Source of the DNA: Nitratiruptor tergarcus DSM 16512
GTDB lineage: Bacteria; Campylobacterota; Campylobacteria; Campylobacterales; Nitratiruptoraceae
Direction: 5' to 3'
DNA length: 64,000 bases
NCBI RefSeq assembly: GCF_027946175.1
Contig: NZ_AP026671.1
Span: 868,001-932,000 of the forward strand
The notes beneath the pieces are model-generated. The model searched no databases. It was given only the letters and a program-made list of their open reading frames with translations, and was not told where the DNA came from. The translations under genes and the position numbers were made by a program. Shown piece by piece: positions 18,534-26,998 of the stretch (the stretch's first letter is position 1; every line of letters starts with the position of its first letter).

Positions 18534-19664
18534 CTACCTCTTCAATGCTTGTAATATTTCAATTGCCTGCTTATGCTCTTTTACATCGTGACAGCGTACA
18601 ATATTTGCTCCCTCTTGCAACGCACGCATATGTAAAACCAATGTTCCAGGCAATCTCTCTTCCACTGGAGTTGGAATTATCATATCTATCATAGATTTTC
18701 TACTTGCTCCAATTAATACTTCATAACCAAATTTACGAAACTCGCTTAAATTCTCAATTAAAGCAATATTGTCTTCTAGACGTTTGCCAAAACCGATTCC
18801 CGGATCAAGTATTATAGCATTGATTCCATAATGCTGTGCTCTTTCGATTCTTTTAGCAAAAAAATCACTCACTTCTACCACTACATCTTCATAGTATGGG
18901 TTTTGTTGCATCGTTTTAGGATTACCCTTTTTATGCATCAATACAACTGTAGCTCCAAACTCTGCTGCAATTTTTGCATTCTCTTCATTTTCAAGTGCAG
19001 TTATATCATTGAGTATCGAAAAGCCACGCTCTAAAGCATAACGTGCAACCTTTGGCCTATAGGTATCTATACTCAGTTCCACTTTAAGATTTTCTTTTTG
19101 CAATGCATCCACCAAAGGCTTAATACGTGCAAGCTCCTCTTCTTCACTTACCTCTTCACTTCCAGGTCGTGTGCTCATGCCACCAATATCTATAATATCG
19201 GCTCCCTGCACTATCATATCTTTTATTACTTCGACTGCTTTTGCACCTTGAAATCTACTTCCTGGATAGAAGCTATCATCTGTTGCATTGACAATACCCA
19301 TTATTTTCGTAGGATAATCTTTAAAAGAGAGATATTTGCGCAGCTCTTTGGCAAGCTCTTTGAGTCCATAAGGTTGTGCCATCTCCTTTTTTGCCAAAAG
19401 TGCTATGTGCTTTTTTGTACCAATTAAAAGTGCATCAACCCTTTTAAATTGGCAAGTAATAGTGCCATTTGGCACAGCAAGATCTGCACCAACACTCAAA
19501 GCATCTTGCTTTAAAATATTTGCTGCACCAACATGAAGATCTCGTAAATAAAAAAGCATCACCTCAGCTTTGCGAGCCATAATCTCTATTCCAGGATGAT
19601 CAACTCCCAGATTTTGCATGATGGAACACACATTAGCCTCAGATGAAATCTTCTTTATTTTCAT
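18534..19664 (-). CDS. folP: Dihydropteroate synthase FolP, long form
   Basis: FolP joins p-aminobenzoate to hydroxymethyl-dihydropterin pyrophosphate in folate synthesis. The TIM barrel begins near residue 120 with KIMGIVNATDDSFYPGSRF, followed by DIIDIGGMSTRPGSEEV, LSIDTYRPKVA, ILNDITALE, ILDPGIGFGKRLEDN and IGASRKSMI, all diagnostic. The 376-aa protein has an extra N-terminal region of about 115 residues that is usual in Campylobacterota but absent from E. coli FolP; its role is not known. It overlaps holB by 4 bases. Confidence 0.95.
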   Translation of the reverse strand: MKIKKISSEANVCSIMQNLGVDHPGIEIMARKAEVMLFYLRDLHVGAANILKQDALSVGADLAVPNGTITCQFKRVDALLIGTKKHIALLAKKEMAQPYGLKELAKELRKYLSFKDYPTKIMGIVNATDDSFYPGSRFQGAKAVEVIKDMIVQGADIIDIGGMSTRPGSEEVSEEEELARIKPLVDALQKENLKVELSIDTYRPKVARYALERGFSILNDITALENEENAKIAAEFGATVVLMHKKGNPKTMQQNPYYEDVVVEVSDFFAKRIERAQHYGINAIILDPGIGFGKRLEDNIALIENLSEFRKFGYEVLIGASRKSMIDMIIPTPVEERLPGTLVLHMRALQEGANIVRCHDVKEHKQAIEILQALKR

Positions 19665-20269
19665 CGTTTCTTCTTTTTGTGTGTTAATAATATAAGTCCT
19701 GCTGTAATAATGACATTTGCTGGATTTGTATTGAGATCTATAAGCTTCATAGCATCTCCAAAATAGGCTAGTTCCCTCTTTGAAAGAGCAAACCCTGATT
19801 TTAGAGCAAATTGGAGCATATTTTTGATAATTGCTTTTGTCTCATTTTTAGTAGCTCTTTTGTACTTTGTAGCGAGTGAAACCAATGTTTCAAGATCAAA
19901 TGAACGAAAAATCTCTATATTTTCCTCGCTCTTTTGCATCTGCACCACAGGGAGCCTTGATAAGATAGTAGGTAGAAGAAGCGTTTTTGAGCGTACAATT
20001 ATGACAAAAACAGTATTGTGTGGCGGCTCTTCAAGGATTTTAAGGAGTGCATTTTGTGCATAAATATTGTAACGCTCTGCTGCAAGGAGCATTACTTTTG
20101 GCTCTTTGGATGCAACATAGGCTTTTGCAATCACCTCTTTGGCATCTTCAACTTTAAACTCCTCCCTAAAATAAGAGTGAAGATACTCTTCACTCAAAGA
20201 GAGTGCGAACTCTGCTTTTACTTCTTCCCACTCCTGTGCTACTATAATCTGGCTCTTTAATTCAAACAT
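19661..20269 (-). CDS. holB: DNA polymerase III delta-prime-like subunit (short form)
   Basis: Delta-prime is a clamp-loader subunit. The 202-aa protein retains AERYNIYAQNALLKILEEPP, the family hallmark, followed by VFVIIVRSKTLLLPTILSRL with the SRC-like region changed (SRLPVVQM, so no arginine-finger cysteine motif). It lacks the N-terminal P-loop and zinc module of full-length HolB, as do Campylobacterota homologs. The stop/start of hobA and this gene share a base, so it is coupled to hobA. It overlaps folP by 4 bases. Confidence 0.85.
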   Translation of the reverse strand: MFELKSQIIVAQEWEEVKAEFALSLSEEYLHSYFREEFKVEDAKEVIAKAYVASKEPKVMLLAAERYNIYAQNALLKILEEPPHNTVFVIIVRSKTLLLPTILSRLPVVQMQKSEENIEIFRSFDLETLVSLATKYKRATKNETKAIIKNMLQFALKSGFALSKRELAYFGDAMKLIDLNTNPANVIITAGLILLTHKKKKR

Positions 20270-20817
20270 CAGGTAAATTCCACATCTCCAAAAATTGCTG
20301 CATCAAGACTCTTTTCAAAAAGTCTATAGAGTTGCAATAGCTTAATATCAAGAAGTTCATCATAGGATTTGAGTGTAAAATTGTTTTGGATATCTGTATC
20401 CATAATCCATAAAAAACTGTCATCGCGATATTTAGCGATATTGACATAATGAGAAGCACTCGATCTTCCTATATACCAAATAAAATAACTTTCAAAAGAG
20501 ATATCAAGCATATCAAAAAGCATATCAAGCTCTTCTTTACCCATATTTTTTTTTGTAGCAGGAATGAGAGTTTTAAGATTATAGAGAGGAATAAAGGGGC
20601 GATTTTTTGTAGATTTGTTCAAAGAAGTAACAATATAGTGTGCGTACCAATCTCTTTCATCATCTGTTAGAAGCAAAACAGTATAACCATTAACAATTCG
20701 CTGCAGTGCATCAGCTGCTAGAGGAATCCACTCATAGCGGCGCTCCTCTAGCCAGTTCATCATACTTTTATCATAGCGAATTGTCTGCAGCGTCCACTGG
20801 TCAAAACTCTTACTCAT
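20269..20817 (-). CDS. hobA: DnaA-associating initiation factor HobA
   Basis: HobA is a tetrameric scaffold, described in Helicobacter pylori, that binds domain I of DnaA at the origin and promotes orisome assembly; it is a structural analogue of DiaA. The 182-aa length matches H. pylori HobA (180 aa). Recognisable segments are FDQWTLQTIRYDKSMMNWLEE at the start (first 20 residues shared), DALQRIVNGYTVLLLTDDER, and FLWIMDTDIQNNFTL. This gene is the strongest single marker of phylum. It overlaps lysC by 4 bases and is coupled to holB. Confidence 0.93.
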   Translation of the reverse strand: MSKSFDQWTLQTIRYDKSMMNWLEERRYEWIPLAADALQRIVNGYTVLLLTDDERDWYAHYIVTSLNKSTKNRPFIPLYNLKTLIPATKKNMGKEELDMLFDMLDISFESYFIWYIGRSSASHYVNIAKYRDDSFLWIMDTDIQNNFTLKSYDELLDIKLLQLYRLFEKSLDAAIFGDVEFT

Positions 20818-22019
20818 TTATCCAACTCATACGCAGCATGCAAAGCACGCACCGCTAACTCTCCATATTTTTCATCAATAATCATAGAGATTTTAATCTC
20901 ACTTGTACTAATCATCTCAATATTGATATTCTCTTTAGCCATTGTCTCAAAAGCTTTGCTCGCTACACCGCTATGCGACTTCATACCGACACCAACAATA
21001 CTTACTTTTGCTACATCTGGATCATACTCTACCTTCTCATACTCATCTTTGAACTGCTCCATCACTTTTTTAACAAGCTCAAGCTCATTTTGTGGAACAG
21101 TAAAATCAAGATTTGTTTTACCATCTTCACCAATTGTTTGGACTATCATATCTACATTAATATTTTCATTCGCTAATGCTTTGAAAATTTCTGCTGCTAT
21201 TCCAGGTCTATCTTTGACTCCGCGCAGACTTACTCTCGCTTGATTTTTATCCAACGCTATACCGCTAACAAGTGGCTTTTCCATAATATCCTCTTCCTTT
21301 GTGATGATTGTTCCAGGATTATCATTAAAACTGCTTCTAGCTTCAATTACTACACCAAGTTTTTTGGCAAGCTCGACACTGCGATTTTGCAGTACTTTCG
21401 CACCAAGACTTGCAAGTTCAAGCATCTCATCGTAGCTAATCTTATCCAGTTTCTTTGCTTTTGGCTCGATTCTTGGATCGGTTGTATAAACTCCATCTAC
21501 ATCGGAGTAGATCTCACACTTATCTGCACCAAGGGCACCTGCAATAGCAACAGCTGTCAAATCGCTTCCTCCACGTCCAAGCGTCGTTACTTGGCCATCT
21601 TCTGTAATTCCTTGAAATCCAGCAACGACAATAATTTTTCCCTCTTTCAAAGCATTTTGCATAGGCTCAGGATTAATCTTTTCAATGCGAGCAACAGTGT
21701 GGGATTTATCAGTTACAATCCCAGCTTGACGCCCAGTCATAGCTACGGTAGGAAAGCCCATCTCATTAAGTGCAATAGATAAAAGTGCTGCTGTAACCCT
21801 CTCACCACTGCTTAAAAGCAGATCCATATCTCTTCTACTTGGCGTTGGACTAAAATGTTTTGCATAATCAATGAGCTTATTTGTTTCTCCACTCATTGCT
21901 GAGACAACAACTACCACATCATTTCCAGCCTCTTTTGTTTTAGCAACACGTTTTGCAACATTTTCTATCCTCTCGAGGCTCCCAACACTAGTTCCCCCAT
22001 ATTTTTGCACAATTAGCAT
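20814..22019 (-). CDS. lysC: Aspartate kinase LysC
   Basis: LysC phosphorylates aspartate, the first step towards lysine, threonine, methionine and diaminopimelate. The 401-aa protein begins MLIVQKYGGTSVGSLERI (kinase motif KYGGTSVG), has GRGGSDLTAVAIA and EIYSDVDGVYTTDPR, and ends with two ACT domains that bind feedback inhibitors. The start is ATG at 22019 overlapping the rppH stop (TGATG); an in-frame TTG one codon upstream is unneeded. There is an internal in-frame candidate start for a beta subunit near the ACT region, but I see no strong SD. Confidence 0.96.
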   Translation of the reverse strand: MLIVQKYGGTSVGSLERIENVAKRVAKTKEAGNDVVVVVSAMSGETNKLIDYAKHFSPTPSRRDMDLLLSSGERVTAALLSIALNEMGFPTVAMTGRQAGIVTDKSHTVARIEKINPEPMQNALKEGKIIVVAGFQGITEDGQVTTLGRGGSDLTAVAIAGALGADKCEIYSDVDGVYTTDPRIEPKAKKLDKISYDEMLELASLGAKVLQNRSVELAKKLGVVIEARSSFNDNPGTIITKEEDIMEKPLVSGIALDKNQARVSLRGVKDRPGIAAEIFKALANENINVDMIVQTIGEDGKTNLDFTVPQNELELVKKVMEQFKDEYEKVEYDPDVAKVSIVGVGMKSHSGVASKAFETMAKENINIEMISTSEIKISMIIDEKYGELAVRALHAAYELDK

Positions 22020-22486
22020 CAAAAATACCCCTCTTTTTTAAAATATTCTAATACCTGCTTATAAACCGGTCTTTTAAAAAAAGTGACATAATTAAAAAGA
22101 TCCTCATAAGAGACAAATTTATATTTACTAAATTCTGGCTCCTTTGTATCAAGGTCAATTTTTGCACCAGGCTTGAGTTTGACTAAAAAATATTTTTGTC
22201 TTTGCCCATCAAAAGGATACATCTTCTTTGCAATTCTTTTGGGAAAATCGTAACTGACCCACTCAGGATATTCAGCAATTATTTCGATTTTATCTGTTCC
22301 GATTTCCTCTTTAAGCTCTCGCAAAAGTGCTTCTTTAGGGCTCTCTCCCTTGTCTATTCCTCCTTGAGGAAACTGCCAGGAGTCTTCATAATCGCTCCTT
22401 GCAGCAATGAAAAACTCTACCTTACGTGGATATTCACTTGAAAGCACAATCGCTGCTACATTAGGTCTATATCTCTTATTTGTCAT
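22019..22486 (-). CDS. rppH: RNA pyrophosphohydrolase RppH (Nudix)
   Basis: RppH converts the 5' triphosphate of mRNA to a monophosphate and so starts RNase-dependent decay. The 155-aa protein has the Nudix box at residues 42-63 (starting GGIDKGESP, ending RELKEEIG) and flanking WQFPQGG and RIAKKMYPFDGQRQKYF segments specific to RppH. AGAGGGTAG precedes the ATG at 22486. It is the first gene of the 11-kb operon and is coupled to lysC. Confidence 0.94.
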   Translation of the reverse strand: MTNKRYRPNVAAIVLSSEYPRKVEFFIAARSDYEDSWQFPQGGIDKGESPKEALLRELKEEIGTDKIEIIAEYPEWVSYDFPKRIAKKMYPFDGQRQKYFLVKLKPGAKIDLDTKEPEFSKYKFVSYEDLFNYVTFFKRPVYKQVLEYFKKEGYF

Positions 22487-22508
22487 CTACCCTCTTTTCA
22501 AAAAGCCA

Positions 22509-22539
22509 GACCTAAAACGAAACTATTTCATTTTAGGTC
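22509..22539. promoter_or_regulatory. 31-bp inverted repeat in the rppH/hemW divergent promoter region
   Basis: Two 14-base arms (GACCTAAAACGAAA and TTTCATTTTAGGTC) with one mismatch flank a 3-nt loop. Read on the - strand it lies in the leader of the rppH operon 23 bases upstream of the ATG and is followed by TGGCTTTTTG, so it could act as an attenuator hairpin. As DNA it covers the expected -35 of hemW and could be a repressor site. Both roles are guesses. Confidence 0.5.
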
Positions 22540-22555
22540 ACACTTTTTTACTTGA

Positions 22556-22561
22556 TATAAT
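22556..22561 (+). promoter_or_regulatory. -10 element of hemW, overlapping a divergent -10
   Basis: TATAAT at 22556-22561 is followed 31 bases later by the hemW TTG. The complementary strand reads ATTATA within TATTATAT, so a - strand promoter for the rppH operon can use the same site. The two promoters probably exclude each other. Confidence 0.55.
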
Positions 22562-22591
22562 ACTGACTTACTATTTAAAAAAGGATAAAAA

Positions 22592-23626
22592 TTGCTGTTG
22601 TATCTCCATATACCATTTTGCGACAGCAAATGCAACTACTGCGCTTTCAACTCATTTACAACTAATCATCATTTAAAATCGGAGTATATGCAAGCCGCTT
22701 TACGGCAACTCGAACATGATTTAAACACCTTTAATGTCAAAAAACTCCAAAGTGTCTATATAGGTGGTGGAACACCTTCAACTATAAAACCTCAGCTTTA
22801 TGAGCCTCTTTTTGAAAAAATTCTTCCACTGATCAGTCAAAATACTGAAATCACTGTAGAGGCCAACCCAAATAGCGCAACATTATCGTGGCTTAAGGGT
22901 ATGAAATCTCTTGGAGCAATACGCATAAGTTTTGGCGCACAAAGCTTCGATGATAAAAAACTTAAACTTCTTGGGAGAGCCCACTCCCCTCAAGAAGCTA
23001 TTGCAGCAGTAGAGAGAGCTTTTAAAGTTGGTTTTGAGCATATAAGTATCGATCTCATTTATGAAACAGCGCTTGATAGCAAAACCCTTTTAGAACAAGA
23101 GATTACTCAAGCCCTTAAACTCCCCATCGATCATATTTCAACCTATGCTTTGATTTTAGAACCAAACACACCTTTTGAAAATAAAACCGATGTAAAAGCT
23201 AAAGATGAGAATCAAGGATATTTTATAAAAGAACTCATACCTTTTGAGCAATATGAAGTCTCTAATTATGGTAAATACCGCTCTAAACACAATCTTGGAT
23301 ACTGGCAACTTAAAGAGTATATTGGTATAGGATGTGGAGCTGTCGGATTTGTACAAAATAGAAGATACTACCCAAAAACTGATCTTGCATCCTATATCAA
23401 AAATCCTCTTACATACAATATAGAACATCTAAGCAAAGAGGATATCCGTTTTGAAAAGATATTTTTAGGTCTTAGAAGTATCGTCGGAGTTCATTTGACA
23501 CTGGTGGATAAAGAAAAAGTTGCCATTTTAGAAAATGAGGGAAAAGTGGAAGTAAAAAATAGTAAAATGTATAATAAAAATTTCTTTTTATCAGATGAGA
23601 TAGCCCTGTTTTTACATGATTTTTAG
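22592..23626 (+). CDS. hemW: Radical SAM heme chaperone HemW
   Basis: HemW is a radical-SAM protein related to HemN, now thought to deliver heme to acceptor proteins rather than act as coproporphyrinogen oxidase. The 344-aa protein opens MLLYLHIPFCDSKCNYC with the cluster cysteines at 10, 14 and 17, followed by VYIGGGTPSTI, EITVEANPNSAT, RISFGAQSFDD and SIDLIYE. HemN-specific N-terminal residues are missing. The start is a TTG with AAGGA six bases upstream. It stands alone; the next gene has its own 86-base leader. Confidence 0.88.
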   Translation: MLLYLHIPFCDSKCNYCAFNSFTTNHHLKSEYMQAALRQLEHDLNTFNVKKLQSVYIGGGTPSTIKPQLYEPLFEKILPLISQNTEITVEANPNSATLSWLKGMKSLGAIRISFGAQSFDDKKLKLLGRAHSPQEAIAAVERAFKVGFEHISIDLIYETALDSKTLLEQEITQALKLPIDHISTYALILEPNTPFENKTDVKAKDENQGYFIKELIPFEQYEVSNYGKYRSKHNLGYWQLKEYIGIGCGAVGFVQNRRYYPKTDLASYIKNPLTYNIEHLSKEDIRFEKIFLGLRSIVGVHLTLVDKEKVAILENEGKVEVKNSKMYNKNFFLSDEIALFLHDF

Positions 23627-23712
23627 TTTATTATAAGTATAACAATATTATTATAACTTAATATCGATAATTAAAATTAAATTTACCTACATGATAACTA
23701 CATGGAGGAAAT

Positions 23713-25155
23713 ATGGAGAAGTTATCAACGGGAATCAAAGGATTAGATAAGGTTTTATTTGGGGGACTTTATAAACAAAGATTCTACTTAATATCTGGAG
23801 GTCCAGGAGCTGGAAAAACCACATTTTGTCTCCATTTTCTAGAAGAAGGAGGGAAAAAAGGTGAAAATTCTCTCTTTATAAGTTTAGGAGAAAAAGAGAC
23901 TCAAATACGAGAAAGCGCAAAAAATTTAGGTCTTAATTTACAACACCTGTTTTTTTTAGATCTCTCTCCTTCATCAGATTATTTTATCAATACAGAAAGT
24001 TATGATATATTTTCTCCAGCAGAGGTTGAAAAAGAACCAATCACTACCGCAATCAAAGAGGCAGTTGAGAAATATAAACCCACAAGAGTTGTAATCGATT
24101 CTTTAACACAGTTTCGTTACTTATCTACTGATATTTTCCAATTTAGAAAAGAGGTTCTCTCTTTATTAAACTATCTCTCAGAAAATGGAGCTACAACTCT
24201 ATTCACCTCTGAATCGAGTCATGAAACTCCTGATGATGATTTAAGGTTTTTAAGTGATGGTGTTATTGATCTCTTTGTTACAGAAGAGTATAGATACCTC
24301 ATGGTAAAAAAATTCAGAGGTTCAGAATTTATATCTGGCACACATACTTATGAAATCAAAAACAACAAAGGAATCACTGTCTATCCACGCCTCTCTTTTA
24401 AAGGGATAAAATCAAATATAGAACATTTTAAACAATTCTCTTTCGGTGTTCCAGAAATTGATGAACTTCTTTTTGGAGGAATAGAACAATCGACTATTTC
24501 TGTAATAGCAGGACCTAGCGGAACTGGCAAAACAACATTAAGTATGCAATTTTTAAAAGAGTGTGCTGGAAGAGGAGAGCGAAGTATTGTTTACTCTTTT
24601 GAAGAGCAACCCGAAAAGATCATTGAAAGGTGTGAAAAAATAAATATTCCTATAAAAGCTATGATTGAACAAGGAACTTTGGAAATTAAATATATTCCAC
24701 CTAATATATACACTAACGATGCCTTTGCTGAAATAGTAAAAAATGATATAGAAGAAAAGAGAACCAAAATAGTAATGATTGACTCTACTTCTGGATATAT
24801 CGAAGCAATGATTGGTAAAAATAATTTAACTTATCTATTTAATCTTTGTAAATATCTCTCTTTACATAAAATCACCGTTTTACTTCCAACTGAGGTAAAA
24901 AATATAACAGGAGATTTTTTAGTATCCAACTATGATATAAGCTATATAGCTGATAATATTATATTTTTAAGGTATTTAGAAATAAAAGGCCAATTAAGAA
25001 GAGCCATTGGTATTTTAAAGAAAAGATTGAGTAATTTTGAAAAAACTTTAAGAGAATTTGAAATTACAAAGTATGGCATCAAAGTAGGAACACCGTTATA
25101 TAATTTGGAAAATATCTTAACAGGCGTACCTAAATTAGTATCTGAAAAGGACTAA
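23713..25155 (+). CDS. Double-domain KaiC-like ATPase
   Basis: The 480-aa protein has two RecA/KaiC domains. Walker A motifs are GGPGAGKTT (29-37) and GPSGTGKTT (267-275); Walker B regions are RVVIDS (125-130) and KIVMIDS (about 353-359). The second domain keeps the catalytic pair SFEEQPEKI (E297-E298), whereas the first has LGEKE with glycine in place of the first glutamate, so only one ring may be an efficient ATPase. The end (LRYLEIKGQLRRAIGILKKR and GIKVGTPL) matches KaiC homologs that lack a clock. No kaiA or kaiB is nearby; a REC-like fragment and a diguanylate cyclase follow by 4 bases. SD GGAGG precedes the ATG. Confidence 0.88.
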   Translation: MEKLSTGIKGLDKVLFGGLYKQRFYLISGGPGAGKTTFCLHFLEEGGKKGENSLFISLGEKETQIRESAKNLGLNLQHLFFLDLSPSSDYFINTESYDIFSPAEVEKEPITTAIKEAVEKYKPTRVVIDSLTQFRYLSTDIFQFRKEVLSLLNYLSENGATTLFTSESSHETPDDDLRFLSDGVIDLFVTEEYRYLMVKKFRGSEFISGTHTYEIKNNKGITVYPRLSFKGIKSNIEHFKQFSFGVPEIDELLFGGIEQSTISVIAGPSGTGKTTLSMQFLKECAGRGERSIVYSFEEQPEKIIERCEKINIPIKAMIEQGTLEIKYIPPNIYTNDAFAEIVKNDIEEKRTKIVMIDSTSGYIEAMIGKNNLTYLFNLCKYLSLHKITVLLPTEVKNITGDFLVSNYDISYIADNIIFLRYLEIKGQLRRAIGILKKRLSNFEKTLREFEITKYGIKVGTPLYNLENILTGVPKLVSEKD

Positions 25156-25159
25156 TAGA

Positions 25160-25369
25160 ATGAGTACAGTTTTACTATCTAATAAAAAACGAAAGAATAT
25201 AGAACTGTTGTCATCTTCTTTACATAAATATAACTTTAAGTCATATCGAGCCTACAATCCCAATACTTTGAACGAATACATTGAAACAGGCTCTTTCGAT
25301 ATTGTTCTCGTACCAACGCGTGCTGGAATAGGATATGAAAAAAGAGAAAATTGCTATTTTTTTTCATAA
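25160..25369 (+). CDS. Small REC-like fragment upstream of the diguanylate cyclase
   Basis: The 69-aa product begins TVLLSNKKRKNIELLSSSL and reaches FDIVLVPTRAG, resembling the first half (beta1-alpha1-beta2-alpha2-beta3) of a receiver domain; a proline replaces the phospho-acceptor aspartate. It then runs into an out-of-frame tail. It starts 4 bases after the KaiC-like gene and overlaps the diguanylate cyclase by 35 bases. Removing one T from the T8 run at 25355-25362 would fuse it in frame to the cyclase. It may be a real small protein or the 5' part of a frameshifted REC-REC-GGDEF gene. Confidence 0.5.
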   Translation: MSTVLLSNKKRKNIELLSSSLHKYNFKSYRAYNPNTLNEYIETGSFDIVLVPTRAGIGYEKRENCYFFS

Positions 25370-26189
25370 TAAAAATAATGAAAAATTATTGTATAAATAT
25401 CTTAGCGACAAATATGACATTCTTTTTGATGCAAAACTAAATCAAGATGAAAAAATTGATCTTATTATCATAGATGGTGTCTGCCTCAAAAAATATCAAC
25501 ATCAAATTGAAAAATTGAAAGAGGAAGAAAAACCTGTCTTTTTACCTATACTTCTTGTAACCACTAAAAAAGATATTCATTTTAATAAAAATGAAATCTT
25601 TCAATTAGTAAACGATGTTATTATCGTTCCTATTATCTCTATAGAGTTGCATATGCGACTCTATAATCTTCTTTACATACGAGAACTCACTTTAATTTTA
25701 GAAAAAGAATCTTCTATCGACCCTCTTACTGGTGTTTTTAATAGAAGAGCAATGAATGAAATGCTAATTGCAGAAATAGAAAAAGCTAAAAGATATAAAA
25801 GGCCATTATCTGTTATATTTTTTGACATCGACCATTTTAAAAAGATAAACGACACATATGGACATGATGTTGGAGATCTTGTTTTACAAAAACTTGCTAG
25901 TATTATTCGAAATCATTTAAGGCAAACAGATACTCTAGCAAGATTTGGTGGGGAGGAATTTCTGATAGTCTTACCTGAAATGGATCTGCAAAATACAAAA
26001 ATAGTCGCTGAAAAAATTAGAAAAAGAGTGGAAACAACAGATTTTGAAGAAGTAAAAAAAATAACAATAAGTCTTGGAGTAACGCAGTTAAAAGAAGATG
26101 ACACAAGGCAAGAGCTTTTAAAAAGAGTAGATGAGGCCCTATATCAAGCAAAAAACAGTGGTAGAAATAAAGTTGTAACTGTTTTATAA
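25335..26189 (+). CDS. Diguanylate cyclase with degenerate receiver domain
   Basis: GGDEF proteins make cyclic di-GMP. The 284-aa product has an N-terminal REC-like domain (KIAIFFHNKNN to KKDIHF; D47 in LIIID could be a phospho-acceptor, but the N-terminal acidic pair is missing) and a full GGDEF domain: PLTGVFNRRAM, FFDIDHFKKINDTYGHDVGD, and the catalytic GGEEF at 205-209. The inhibitory I-site RxxD is present as RQTD (196-199), so product feedback is likely. The ATG overlaps the upstream fragment and has AGGA only two bases away, so translation may be coupled. It is downstream of the KaiC-like gene. Confidence 0.92.
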   Translation: MKKEKIAIFFHNKNNEKLLYKYLSDKYDILFDAKLNQDEKIDLIIIDGVCLKKYQHQIEKLKEEEKPVFLPILLVTTKKDIHFNKNEIFQLVNDVIIVPIISIELHMRLYNLLYIRELTLILEKESSIDPLTGVFNRRAMNEMLIAEIEKAKRYKRPLSVIFFDIDHFKKINDTYGHDVGDLVLQKLASIIRNHLRQTDTLARFGGEEFLIVLPEMDLQNTKIVAEKIRKRVETTDFEEVKKITISLGVTQLKEDDTRQELLKRVDEALYQAKNSGRNKVVTVL

Positions 26190-26262
26190 AAATGGTTTTC
26201 ATAAAAATCTGTCATAGTTCAAAATTATAGATATAATATAATGCAATTTTATTGGAGATAAT

Positions 26263-26823
26263 TTGATTTTAAAGTTTTTTTCATACCCTATCAGCCTCCT
26301 TCTAGCTCACGGCTATCTTGCACTTTTTATCTGGAGCATTTTAGAAGGCGAAATCGGACTCATGCTAGCAGGATGGCTTGCACATCAAGGCAAAGTTTTT
26401 ACTTTTGAAAATATTATTATAGTTGCATTTATTGGCGCTCTTATAGGAGATACTTTCACTTTTAGTGTTGGAAGATTTTTTAGAAAAAGAGCTTTGGCTT
26501 GGCTTAATGCACATCCTCAAAAAAAGGATATTGCGCAGAAACTTATTAAAAAATATGGTTCATTAATTATTATTTTTGAGCGCTTTATCTATGGAACGCA
26601 TATTCCAGTTATGTTGACATTAGGAATGTCAGGATATAGCTACGTAAAATTTTATATCTACGAAGTTATCGGTGTCTTTCTCTGGGCAGTAACATTTACC
26701 TCAATAGGGTTCTATTTAGGTGATACTGCAATCCAAATAGTTGTATTACTACAAAAAAAATTACTAGCTCTACTCGTTTTTATATTGTTTGTTCTATGGA
26801 TTTTTAAATTGCAAAAAGAATAA
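26263..26823 (+). CDS. DedA/SNARE-associated family membrane protein
   Basis: This 186-aa inner-membrane protein has the DedA pattern: a re-entrant N-terminal helix with ILEGEIGLMLAGWLA, FIGALIGDTFTFSVGRF with FRKR after it, the second conserved block FERFIYGTHIPVMLTLGMSGYSY, and C-terminal helices. DedA proteins are undecaprenyl-phosphate or phospholipid scramblases or flippases dependent on membrane potential. Start is TTG with GGAG five bases upstream, and a TATAAT about 25 bases before it. Confidence 0.88.
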   Translation: MILKFFSYPISLLLAHGYLALFIWSILEGEIGLMLAGWLAHQGKVFTFENIIIVAFIGALIGDTFTFSVGRFFRKRALAWLNAHPQKKDIAQKLIKKYGSLIIIFERFIYGTHIPVMLTLGMSGYSYVKFYIYEVIGVFLWAVTFTSIGFYLGDTAIQIVVLLQKKLLALLVFILFVLWIFKLQKE

Positions 26824-26998
26824 TTTTTCTTAATAATATAAGGAGTATTTTGTAAAATATAAAAGTGTAATTCTCATCCCCTATATTATTGCTTCTTTTA
26901 TAGCAAAGTACAATAGAACGCACAAGGATTCTATGCAAATGAAAATTATTAGCGAGCAAAATACTTAAATTCTCCAAAAGACTTTTTAAAAGAGTTAG

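Noticed and set aside
18534-19664. folP as a fusion because of its 115-residue N-terminal extension
   Set aside because: The extension is usual in this phylum and has no recognisable separate domain.
25335-25345. Programmed -1 frameshift on AAAAAAG
   Set aside because: Joining the two frames needs +1 (or -2), so this heptamer does not help; the T8 run is the more likely site of any fusion.
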